Source: Endozoicomonas gorgoniicola
GTDB taxonomy: Bacteria > Pseudomonadota > Gammaproteobacteria > Pseudomonadales > Endozoicomonadaceae
Direction of reading: 5' to 3'
Assembly (NCBI RefSeq): GCF_025562715.2
Contig: NZ_JAPFCC010000001.1
Span: 3,552,501 to 3,616,500 of the forward strand
DNA length: 64,000 nt
This document shows positions 44,365 through 52,425 of this stretch, piece by piece (the first letter of the stretch is position 1; each line of letters starts with the position of its first letter). Below the pieces are notes generated by a model that was not told where the DNA came from, did not search any database, and saw only the letters and a program-made list of their open reading frames with translations. Position numbers and translations under genes: made by a program.

Positions 44365-46053
44365 TTATTCAGCGTTCCTGAAAACCTCAGACACCATAGC
44401 CTGAGCTTCTTCCTGAATCTGCTTCAGATGCTCTTTGCCCATGAAGCTTTCCGTGTAAATTTTATAAACGGCTTCGGTTCCGGAAGGGCGGGCGGCAAAC
44501 CATCCATTAGCGGTTTCCACTTTAAGCCCGCCGATAGCCGCTCCGTTTCCTGAGGCGTGGGTGATTTTGGCCGTGATGGGGTCGCCCGCAAGGGTTTCTG
44601 CCCTAACCTTATCCGGACTCAAACCTGACAGAATTTTTTTCTGCTCATTGTCTGCCGGTGCCTGCAAACGTTCATAAACTGGGGAACCGTACTTTTCAGT
44701 CAGTTCGTCGTATAACTCGCCCGGATTCTTACCCGTTACCGCAGTAATTTCTGCTGCCAGCAAAGCCAGAATAAAGCCGTCTTTATCTGTACACCAGGTA
44801 GTACCATCACGGCGCAGGAACGCAGCGCCCGCACTTTCTTCACCACCAAAGGCCAGGTCGCCAGAGGTCAGGCCGTCCACAAACCATTTAAAACCAACCG
44901 GCACTTCACAGACTTCACGCTCCAGACCTTCAGCAACACGGCCAATAATACTGCTGGATACCAGTGTCTTACCAATACGGGCAGACTTCGGCCAGCCCTC
45001 ACGATGGCGATACAGGTAATCAATGGCAACCGCAAGGTAATGGTTTGGATTCAGCAGGCCATGGGTTCTGGTAACAATACCGTGACGGTCAAAGTCAGGG
45101 TCGTTACCAAAAGCAATGTCGAAGCTGTCTTTCATGTTGATCAGTCCCGCCATGGAACAGGCAGAAGAGCAATCCATACGAATCTTGCCGTCTTTATCAA
45201 CATGCATGAATGAGAATGTCGGGTCGACTTTGCGGCTTACCAGCTCAATGTCCAGACCATAACGCTCAGCAATAGGCTCCCAGAAGTACAGGCCGGAACC
45301 ACCCAGAGGGTCTACGCCGATTTTCAGACCGGCTTTGCGGATCGCTTCCATATCCACGACATTTTCCAGATCGTTAACATACGGCGTAACGTAGTCGTAT
45401 TCGGTCACATAATCCGATGCCAGGGCGTCAGTAAACGTCAGACGCTTAACACCTTTCAGTCCCAGTGCAATCAGCTCGTTGGCGCGATCCTGTACCCAGT
45501 TGGTAACGTCTGTGCCTGCGGGACCACCGTGTGGAGGGTTATATTTGAAGCCACCGTCTTCTGGCGGATTGTGCGACGGGGTGATAACAACGCCGTCAGC
45601 CTGAAGGTTCTTGTTTCGATCATTGTTTTGATTATTGTCACGATTAAAACTGACAATGGCATGGGAAATAACCGGGGTCGGCGTGTAACCACGACCTTCA
45701 TGGATACGCACATCCACCTGGTTGGCAGCAAACACTTCCACAGCACTGATCAATGCTGGTTCAGACAGGGCGTGCGTGTCCATGCCAACAAACATTGGAC
45801 CGGTAATGCCCTGGTCCCTGCGGTATTCGCAGATCGCCTGGCTTACGGCCAGAATGTGAGCTTCATTGAAAGTCGCCCGGGAAGAGGTTCCACGGTGACC
45901 AGAAGTTCCGAATTGCACGCGCTGGGCTGAAACCGCTGGGTCAGGACTGATGGTGTAATAGTCACTGACCAGTCGTGGAATGTTGGCCAGAATATCGTCT
46001 GTAGCAATTTTGCCTGCTAGGAGCCTGTCGGACTTAGAGCAAAAATCTGGCAT
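44365..46053 (-). CDS. pgm: Phosphoglucomutase, 5' end replaced by IS1182-family insertion
   Basis: This enzyme interconverts glucose-6-phosphate and glucose-1-phosphate, feeding GlgC. The phosphoserine loop GTSGHRGTSS (about residue 48), metal loop FGNDPDFDRHG, sugar loop GGEESAGAAF and phosphate loop RPSGTEAVYKIY are intact. The IS lies between codon 4 of the original gene (start ATG at 47653, reading M-H-P-L) and the rest. The IS end is open in frame, so an alternative ATG at 46053 inside it would give MPDFCSKSDRL joined to LAGK. That adds about eleven foreign residues and otherwise leaves the 562-residue enzyme whole. Whether it is translated is uncertain: no clear ribosome site precedes 46053, and the operon transcript is interrupted. 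Confidence 0.9.
   Translation of the reverse strand: MPDFCSKSDRLLAGKIATDDILANIPRLVSDYYTISPDPAVSAQRVQFGTSGHRGTSSRATFNEAHILAVSQAICEYRRDQGITGPMFVGMDTHALSEPALISAVEVFAANQVDVRIHEGRGYTPTPVISHAIVSFNRDNNQNNDRNKNLQADGVVITPSHNPPEDGGFKYNPPHGGPAGTDVTNWVQDRANELIALGLKGVKRLTFTDALASDYVTEYDYVTPYVNDLENVVDMEAIRKAGLKIGVDPLGGSGLYFWEPIAERYGLDIELVSRKVDPTFSFMHVDKDGKIRMDCSSACSMAGLINMKDSFDIAFGNDPDFDRHGIVTRTHGLLNPNHYLAVAIDYLYRHREGWPKSARIGKTLVSSSIIGRVAEGLEREVCEVPVGFKWFVDGLTSGDLAFGGEESAGAAFLRRDGTTWCTDKDGFILALLAAEITAVTGKNPGELYDELTEKYGSPVYERLQAPADNEQKKILSGLSPDKVRAETLAGDPITAKITHASGNGAAIGGLKVETANGWFAARPSGTEAVYKIYTESFMGKEHLKQIQEEAQAMVSEVFRNAE
46017..46020. repeat. Target-site duplication CTAG, left
   Basis: CTAG immediately precedes the left inverted repeat of the IS and recurs at 47641-47644. 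Confidence 0.9.
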
Positions 46054-47640
46054 AATTGCCAATAATCACTTTTCAAGCAAGCAACCTCTGACAAATGAAG
46101 AGATGGACTTTCAGACCCGTTGACCGCAGTATTCCAGACATGTTTCCCGCCAGTGTCGATGATTATTTGCCGGAACGTCATCTCGCCCGTTTTGTTGTAG
46201 AGGTCGTCGAGCAGCTCGATCTTGATCCGTTCATCAAGTCCTACAGCGGTAGAGGTTCCAAAGCCTGGCATCCATCGCTCATGCTCTCGCTGTTATTTTA
46301 TGGCTATGCGACAGGTGTCTTTTCCAGCCGAAAGCTGGAGAAGGCTACTCACGACTCTATTGCTTTCCGCTATATCTGTGCCAATGAACACCCAGATCAT
46401 GACAGTATTAATGCTTTCCGGAAGCGGTTTCGCAAGGAAATCAGCAACCTGTTTACCCAGATTCTAATGATCGCTAAAGAAGCCCAGTGGTTAAAAATGG
46501 GAACCATCAGTCTGGATGGCACCAAAATGAAAGCGAATGCCAGCAAACACAAAGCCCTCAGCTACGAGTATGCCTGCAAGCTGGAAAAACAGCTCAAGTC
46601 TGAGGTGGATGAGCTCCTGAAAATGGCAGAGAAAGCCGATGCAGAAGAGCAGCCTGAAGAGCTTTCTATTCCAGAGGAGCTCAAGCGTAGGGAAGATCGC
46701 CTTGCTGTTATTGCCGAAGCAAAAGCAGAAATAGAGCGTCGCGCTGAGGAGCGATACCAATACGAGCTGGAAGAATATGAGGAAAAAGTGGCTCGCAGGG
46801 AAGCGATCAGGGAGTCTGGAAAAAAGCCGAGGGGTAGAGAACCCAAAGCCCCAGAGGCAGACCCAAGAGACAAAGACCAGGTCAATCTGACAGATCGTGA
46901 TTCCCGCATCATGCCAACATCAGGCGGCAGTTATGAACAAGCTTATAATGCGCAGGCTGCAGTTGATGTTGAAAGCGGACTGATCGTAGAAAAACACATT
47001 ACTCAGGCAACAAACGACAAACAGCAGGTAGAGCCAGCCCTTGAAGAACTGGCAACTCGTGAAGACGAACTTGGCAAGCCCGAAGCGATCCTGGCAGACA
47101 CAGGCTACTTCAGTGAGAGTAATGTGTCAGCTGTGGATAACTATGGCGCAACTGCGTATATCGCAGAGAAGCGTGATGCCCACAATAAACCTTTGATGGA
47201 GCGCTTTAAACCTGATGATCCTATGCCGGAAGGCGACGATGTAACAGCATTAGACCTGATGCGTTGGCGGCTGCAGACAAAAGAAGGTCGGGCTGTTTAT
47301 GCCTTGCGGAAAAGTACGATTGAACCAACCTTTGGAATACAGAAAGAAGTGATGGGGTATCGCCAATTTCTGGTTCGAGGCTTTGCAGAGGTGTCTGCTG
47401 AATGGGATCTGCTCTGCACAGGCTTCAATCTGAAGAAAATGTTTGCCATGGCGATGGCGGACATTGAAAATTGGTTATTTATGATTCAACTTCTGGCTGC
47501 ATACAGAGCTTTTTGGGCGATGTTTTACTATTTACGGGTAAGAGTGGCGGTTGTGAGAACAGCTTGCACAGTAGCTTAAACAGGCAGCAGGGTTATGATG
47601 CCGCCTTCTTTTCTGGACTTGTTACAAGTCCGACAGGCTC
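46021..47640 (+). mobile_element. Complete IS1182-family insertion sequence in pgm
   Basis: The 1,620-bp element begins GAGCCTGTCGGACTT and ends with the exact reverse complement (15-bp inverted repeats at 46021-46035 and 47626-47640). It is flanked by 4-bp CTAG duplications and carries one intact transposase gene. Removing the element and one CTAG rebuilds an uninterrupted pgm start (M-H-P-L-A-G-K), which proves the insertion point. The intact ends and open frame suggest a recent and possibly active copy. Confidence 0.95.
46095..47579 (+). CDS. IS1182-family transposase
   Basis: This 494-residue DDE transposase has the IS1182 layout. The N-terminal domain reads MFPASVDDYLPERHLARFVVEVVEQLDL. 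ANEHPDHDSINAFRKRF and SLDGTKMKANASKHKAL (first Asp) follow, then a charged coiled-coil insertion rich in Glu/Lys/Arg. AYNAQAAVDVESGLIVE and ILADTGYFSESNV (second Asp) lead to RKSTIEPTFGIQKEVMGYRQF (catalytic Glu). All catalytic residues are present, so the enzyme looks active. It reads opposite to the glycogen genes. Confidence 0.95.
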   Translation: MKRWTFRPVDRSIPDMFPASVDDYLPERHLARFVVEVVEQLDLDPFIKSYSGRGSKAWHPSLMLSLLFYGYATGVFSSRKLEKATHDSIAFRYICANEHPDHDSINAFRKRFRKEISNLFTQILMIAKEAQWLKMGTISLDGTKMKANASKHKALSYEYACKLEKQLKSEVDELLKMAEKADAEEQPEELSIPEELKRREDRLAVIAEAKAEIERRAEERYQYELEEYEEKVARREAIRESGKKPRGREPKAPEADPRDKDQVNLTDRDSRIMPTSGGSYEQAYNAQAAVDVESGLIVEKHITQATNDKQQVEPALEELATREDELGKPEAILADTGYFSESNVSAVDNYGATAYIAEKRDAHNKPLMERFKPDDPMPEGDDVTALDLMRWRLQTKEGRAVYALRKSTIEPTFGIQKEVMGYRQFLVRGFAEVSAEWDLLCTGFNLKKMFAMAMADIENWLFMIQLLAAYRAFWAMFYYLRVRVAVVRTACTVA

Positions 47641-47653
47641 CTAGCGGATGCAT
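47641..47653 (-). pseudogene. Detached original start of pgm
   Basis: ATG at 47651-47653 followed by CAT CCG CTA is the original pgm start (M-H-P-L), now separated from the rest by the IS. A plausible ribosome site, AGGA, lies seven to ten bases upstream of the ATG on the minus strand. The first four bases, 47641-47644, are the right CTAG target duplication. Translation from here reads into the IS. Confidence 0.88.
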
Positions 47654-47857
47654 GAGAGGTTCCTATTGATAATCAATAAAAATGAAGCCAGCGGTGCATT
47701 CGTTGAGGTGTTATGAGTCACCTGTAATATACGGCGGCTGATGTATAAAATACTCTTTATACCCAGCAAATTCACCAACGGTTATTACCTCAAATTATAG
47801 CGGAAGACACTTACCAAACGCCAGCTTATATGAAACAATTTCAATGACTTACCAAAG

Positions 47858-50086
47858 CTAACCTCTTTCCTCAATAATCACCAGACTATGCCCTTCCACA
47901 AGGTGCCAACCTCGGGTTAACAACACTTCCTGAGTGAATGGTTCAGCCCCGGCGGTGTCCATAAGGGTGAACCAGTAATTCTGACTATGTCGGTTAGTAA
48001 AAATAAACCGACGATTAACTTTTTCGTTATTCATCAGAATGTACAACGCCCCTGCGTTCGGGTCTGATTCTGATGCCATTATTTTCAGGACAAGACAGCC
48101 GCCTTCAACCTGCCCAAGCTGATGTTCATCTAACTGCGCACCCCGTCGATCCATCCAGCAGATATTTTTTCTACCACCATCACCCTGCAGCAACGGGTGT
48201 TTTTTACGCAGCGCAATCAGACCGGCGGTAAAAGCCTGCAGGTCTTTTGCCATCCAGGCCGATTCATCCTCCTGCCAGGACCAGTCAAGCCATGACAGTT
48301 CCGAATCCTGACAGTAGGCATTGTTATTGCCATCCTGAGTGTTGCCAAACTCGTCCCCCGCCATAAGCATTGGCGTGCCTCTGGACAGCATCAAAGTAGC
48401 CAGCATATTACGCTTTGCCCGCTGTCGTCTGGCCAGAACCGGTGAATGTGTCGTATGCCCTTCCACACCATAGTTGCAGGAGTAATTGTGGGCATCGCCA
48501 TCACGATTATGCTCACCATTGGCAAGATTATGTCGTTGTTCATACGACACCAGGTCATTCAGCGTGAACCCGTCGTGACTGCAAATGTAATTAATACTAC
48601 CGATGGGTCGATGATGGCCAAAGATATCCACAGACCCCACCATCCGCCAGCCAATATCTGCAACACGCTGATCGTCGCCGCGCCAGAACGAGCGAATGCC
48701 ATCACGGTAACGGTCATTCCACTCTTGCCATTCACGGGGGAAGCCTGCCAGGCGGTAACCTTCAGGGCCAATATCCCAGGGCTCTGCAATCATCTTGCAC
48801 TGTGACAGCACCGGGTCCTGATAAATGGCCTGAAAGAAGGCGCTGTCACCGCGAAAGACCCGTCCCTGCCGGGCCATGGTCGGTGCCAGATCAAAACGGA
48901 AACCATCAATCTGGTATTCTTCGACCCAGCTACGCAGGGCATCCATGGTCAGCTTCAGAGTCTGCGGACAATTAAAGTTCATGGTATTGCCACAGCCGGT
49001 ATAGTTGGCGCTGTCGATCTTTTTATGACCACGGCCGTCTATGGTCTCGTCAACGAGATAGTAATCCCGTTCACTCAACCCCCGCAGACTAAGGCTCGGG
49101 CCACCGTGACCACTCTCACAGGTATGGTTAAAGACCACATCCATAATCACTTCAATGCCGGCACGGTGCAGCTCCCTGACCATGGTTTTCATCTCGGTAA
49201 CCGGGTCATCAACCGCCAGTGAAGGTTCCGGTGCCATTAGACAAAGCGGGTTATAACCCCAGTAATTGCTCAACCCCATGTTATCCAGACGCTCTTCACT
49301 GACCCGGGAAGTTACAGGCAACAACTCAACTGCCGTCACCCCCAGCTGTTGCAGATAAGCGACAGACGCTGGATGACTTAAACCCAGGTAAGTACCACGG
49401 AGATGTTCGGGAATGGCTTTATTCTGTATGGAAAAACCTTTGACGTGCAGCTCATAGATAATACTATCGGTGCGGCTGGTGCCCGGCTTGCTCACCTGCT
49501 GCCAGTCAAACTCACGCTCCCTGACCACACTTCTTGGCATAACACCGGCGCTGTCTATCTCACTGATTTTCCAGACACCGGTTGATTTGGAGATAGAATA
49601 ATCAAACAGTGCCGGATGCCAGCTGACTTCTCCCCTGATTTCACGACTGTAAGGATCAAGCAGAAACTTACGATTGTTAAAGCGGGGGCTGAGATCCGGA
49701 TGCCACTGCCCATCAGCCCGATAGCCATAGCGCTGACCAGCGCCGATACTGGCAACGAACAGATGCCATACTCCCATGGCTGAAGGCAGCATCGCTAAGC
49801 GAGTCTCCTGATTTTCCTGGTTGAAAAGGCAGAGCACGACCCCCTGAGCCTCAGGCGCATACACCGCAAAATTAACGCCGTCAGCCTGTTCTGCAGAAGC
49901 CGTTAAAAGACTCTGTTCACCCTGTTTCATCAAAGTTGCTCCCTGCAACTCCGGACGTCCGGGAGCCGTCTCATAACTCACAGCGGTGTTTTGACCCGCT
50001 GCGTTTGGAAGAAGTTTGTTTTTTTCAGTCATTGTAAAAGGTACAGAGCCAAAAAAGTGCACGGGCAGACAATTTACTATCTGCAT
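47858..50086 (-). CDS. glgX: Glycogen debranching enzyme GlgX
   Basis: This GH13 isoamylase-type enzyme removes short alpha-1,6 branches left by GlgP. The protein is 742 residues from the ATG at 50086, one base after the glgB2 stop codon; an internal ATG at 50032 (MTEKNKLLPN) could also be used. An N-terminal CBM48 domain leads to the barrel with YWGYNPLCLMAPE, DGFRFDLAPTMARQG (nucleophile), IAEPWDIGPEGY (acid) and ICSHDGFTLNDLVSYEQRHN. GDEFGNTQDGNNNAYCQDS is typical of GlgX. It is the last gene before the IS. Confidence 0.95.
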   Translation of the reverse strand: MQIVNCLPVHFFGSVPFTMTEKNKLLPNAAGQNTAVSYETAPGRPELQGATLMKQGEQSLLTASAEQADGVNFAVYAPEAQGVVLCLFNQENQETRLAMLPSAMGVWHLFVASIGAGQRYGYRADGQWHPDLSPRFNNRKFLLDPYSREIRGEVSWHPALFDYSISKSTGVWKISEIDSAGVMPRSVVREREFDWQQVSKPGTSRTDSIIYELHVKGFSIQNKAIPEHLRGTYLGLSHPASVAYLQQLGVTAVELLPVTSRVSEERLDNMGLSNYWGYNPLCLMAPEPSLAVDDPVTEMKTMVRELHRAGIEVIMDVVFNHTCESGHGGPSLSLRGLSERDYYLVDETIDGRGHKKIDSANYTGCGNTMNFNCPQTLKLTMDALRSWVEEYQIDGFRFDLAPTMARQGRVFRGDSAFFQAIYQDPVLSQCKMIAEPWDIGPEGYRLAGFPREWQEWNDRYRDGIRSFWRGDDQRVADIGWRMVGSVDIFGHHRPIGSINYICSHDGFTLNDLVSYEQRHNLANGEHNRDGDAHNYSCNYGVEGHTTHSPVLARRQRAKRNMLATLMLSRGTPMLMAGDEFGNTQDGNNNAYCQDSELSWLDWSWQEDESAWMAKDLQAFTAGLIALRKKHPLLQGDGGRKNICWMDRRGAQLDEHQLGQVEGGCLVLKIMASESDPNAGALYILMNNEKVNRRFIFTNRHSQNYWFTLMDTAGAEPFTQEVLLTRGWHLVEGHSLVIIEERG

Positions 50087-50087
50087 A

Positions 50088-52349
50088 TCAATAATCAGGC
50101 ATTAAGAAAACTGTCCCCAGAGGTGGTAACGTTAACACCAAGGATTGTTCATAACCATGAGCTTCGACAAACTCTGTCGATAAACTACCGGCATTAATCA
50201 CACCACTGCCACCATAACAGGAACCATCGGTATTAATCAGTTCATACCAGGGATCCACATTCGGTACACCAATCCGGTAGTGATGACGAACTTCGGGAGT
50301 AAAGTTACAGACCACCAGAATGGGGGGCTGACTCCCTCCCCGACGAAGAAAAGCATAGACACTCTGTTCAGTATCATCGCCAATAACCCAGCAGAATCCC
50401 CAGGCGTCATAGTCCGACTGATACAAGGCCGGGTACTTGCGATACAACCTGTTCAAATCCCTGACTAACTGCTGCAAGCCCCGACTGTAATTGCCCCGTT
50501 CACTCTTTTCAGCTAACAACGGCCAGTCCAGCTGACCATCATGGTTCCACTCCGTCAGGCTGCCGATTTCTGCGCCCATAAACAGCAGTTTCTTACCGGG
50601 ATGGGCAAACATAAAACCGTAGTAAGCCCGCAAACTGGCAAAACGACGCCAGTCGTCTCCAGGCATTTTCCCCAGCAGGGTACCTTTACCATGCACCACT
50701 TCATCATGAGACAGTGGCAGAATAAAATGTTCAGAGTAGTGATATTCCATGCTGAACATCAGTTCCCCATGGTGATAACGCCGGTACTGAGGCTCATGCT
50801 TCATATACTCCAGCGAGTCGTGCATCCAGCCCATATTCCACTTGTAGCCAAACCCCAGACCATTTTCGTATGTCGGCATTGAAACACCCGGCCAGCTGGT
50901 AGACTCTTCGGCAATGGTGACAGCCTCAGGATAATGCCCATAAATGGTTTCATTCAGTCGTTTAAGAAAATCTACAGCCTCCAGGTGCTCATTGCCGCCA
51001 TGGATGTTCGGCTCCCATTCACCTTCTGACCGGGAGTAATCGAGATAAAGCATAGAGGCCACGGCATCGACCCGCAGGCCATCAATATGAAAACAGTCCA
51101 GCCAGAACAGGGCATTACTGATCAGGAAATCACGCACCGCTGGTTTACCATAGTCGTATATATGCGTCTGCCAGTCGGGGTGCCAGCCTCGTCGTTGATC
51201 AGCGTATTCATACAAAGGCGTACCATCAAAACGCCCCAGACCGTGTGGGTCCGAGGGAAAGTGTGCAGGCACCCAGTCCAGAATCACGCCAAGTCCACTC
51301 TGGTGACAACGATCAATCAGAGCCTTAAAGTCATCCGGCGAACCAAACCGGCTGGTTGGCGCATACAAACCTACTGGCTGATACCCCCAGGAACCCGTGA
51401 AGGGATGCTCCATAGGCGGCAGTAGCTCTATATGTGTAAACCCTTGTTCAACCACATAAGGAATCAGTTCGTTAGCCAACTCCCGATAAGTCAGCCAGCG
51501 CCCTTCGCGCCCTTCACTACCAGAACCACCAGAAGAGCCATCATCAAACGCCTGCTCTCTGCGCCATGACCCCAGATGAACCTCATAAATACTCATGGGC
51601 TGATGCTGTTGCCCCTGATGCTGCCAGTCCTGATCCTGCCAGCGATAACGCTTCTGGTCGTACACAATGGAGGCATTGCCGGGTGACTGTTCCGCATAAA
51701 AACCATAAGGGTCTGACTTATGGGGCAGCAGCTCTCCATCGGCATTTCTTAATTCGAACTTATACAGATCACCGGCACTTACGTGCGGTATAAACAGTCG
51801 CCAGATCCCATCATCACACCCCTGCATAGGGTGCAGCCGGGCATCCCAGCCATTAAAACTGCCGACAACTGCCACACTGCGGGCATGGGGTGCGTAAATC
51901 CGGAACATAACACCCAGAACATCCGGTCCGGGCACTGCTGGAATATTCACCAGCCGCGCGCCCATATAGCGATAAGAGCGATAGGGCTCAACAAACACCG
52001 GATTGAATACGTGATCACCAAACTGCCATGGGTCAATAAAGGTAAACGACTGTTGTTCTTTACTTTGGATTTCCAGTCGATAACAACGCAGTGGACTGCT
52101 GGCATCCAGACCCAACTCAAACAGACCACTGGCTACCTGCCGCATTTCCCCAACCCGTTCTTCACTGACAAGGTTAATCAGATGAACCGTCAGGGCATCG
52201 GGTCTCCATACCCTGACCACTTTCCCTTTTCCGGGGGAATGGCTGCCGGGAGGCCCGGTAGTCACATCATGAATACCCAATAAATCAAATGGCCGGGAAC
52301 AACATCCATCCTTGAGGTCCTCAAGCAGAGACTCGATAGAATTTGTCAT
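50088..52349 (-). CDS. glgB: 1,4-alpha-glucan branching enzyme, copy 2
   Basis: This second GlgB has 753 residues and the same domain layout as copy 1: two N-terminal CBM48-like modules, then the catalytic barrel. GLRVDAVASMLYLDYSRSEG, IAEESTSWPGVS and LSHDEVVHGKGTLL are intact, so both copies should be active. It is clearly diverged from copy 1, with a Ser/Gly/Asp-rich insertion (DDGSSGGSGSEGREGR) near residue 273, so the duplication is not recent. It is cotranscribed with glgX (one base apart) and lies 76 bp after glgP. Confidence 0.95.
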   Translation of the reverse strand: MTNSIESLLEDLKDGCCSRPFDLLGIHDVTTGPPGSHSPGKGKVVRVWRPDALTVHLINLVSEERVGEMRQVASGLFELGLDASSPLRCYRLEIQSKEQQSFTFIDPWQFGDHVFNPVFVEPYRSYRYMGARLVNIPAVPGPDVLGVMFRIYAPHARSVAVVGSFNGWDARLHPMQGCDDGIWRLFIPHVSAGDLYKFELRNADGELLPHKSDPYGFYAEQSPGNASIVYDQKRYRWQDQDWQHQGQQHQPMSIYEVHLGSWRREQAFDDGSSGGSGSEGREGRWLTYRELANELIPYVVEQGFTHIELLPPMEHPFTGSWGYQPVGLYAPTSRFGSPDDFKALIDRCHQSGLGVILDWVPAHFPSDPHGLGRFDGTPLYEYADQRRGWHPDWQTHIYDYGKPAVRDFLISNALFWLDCFHIDGLRVDAVASMLYLDYSRSEGEWEPNIHGGNEHLEAVDFLKRLNETIYGHYPEAVTIAEESTSWPGVSMPTYENGLGFGYKWNMGWMHDSLEYMKHEPQYRRYHHGELMFSMEYHYSEHFILPLSHDEVVHGKGTLLGKMPGDDWRRFASLRAYYGFMFAHPGKKLLFMGAEIGSLTEWNHDGQLDWPLLAEKSERGNYSRGLQQLVRDLNRLYRKYPALYQSDYDAWGFCWVIGDDTEQSVYAFLRRGGSQPPILVVCNFTPEVRHHYRIGVPNVDPWYELINTDGSCYGGSGVINAGSLSTEFVEAHGYEQSLVLTLPPLGTVFLMPDY

Positions 52350-52382
52350 GGCAGAAACAGAAGTGAAAGAGAGAAAGGAGCA

Positions 52383-52414
52383 AGGTTTGCAGGGTCGTCA
52401 GACCCTACAAACCT
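52383..52414. repeat. Hairpin between glgP and glgB2
   Basis: Arms AGGTTTGCAGGGTC (52383-52396) and GACCCTACAAACCT (52401-52414) form a 14-bp stem with one mismatch. No T-run follows, so it may stabilise the upstream glgP message and set different expression levels. Confidence 0.65.
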
Positions 52415-52425
52415 CAGAAGGGAAA

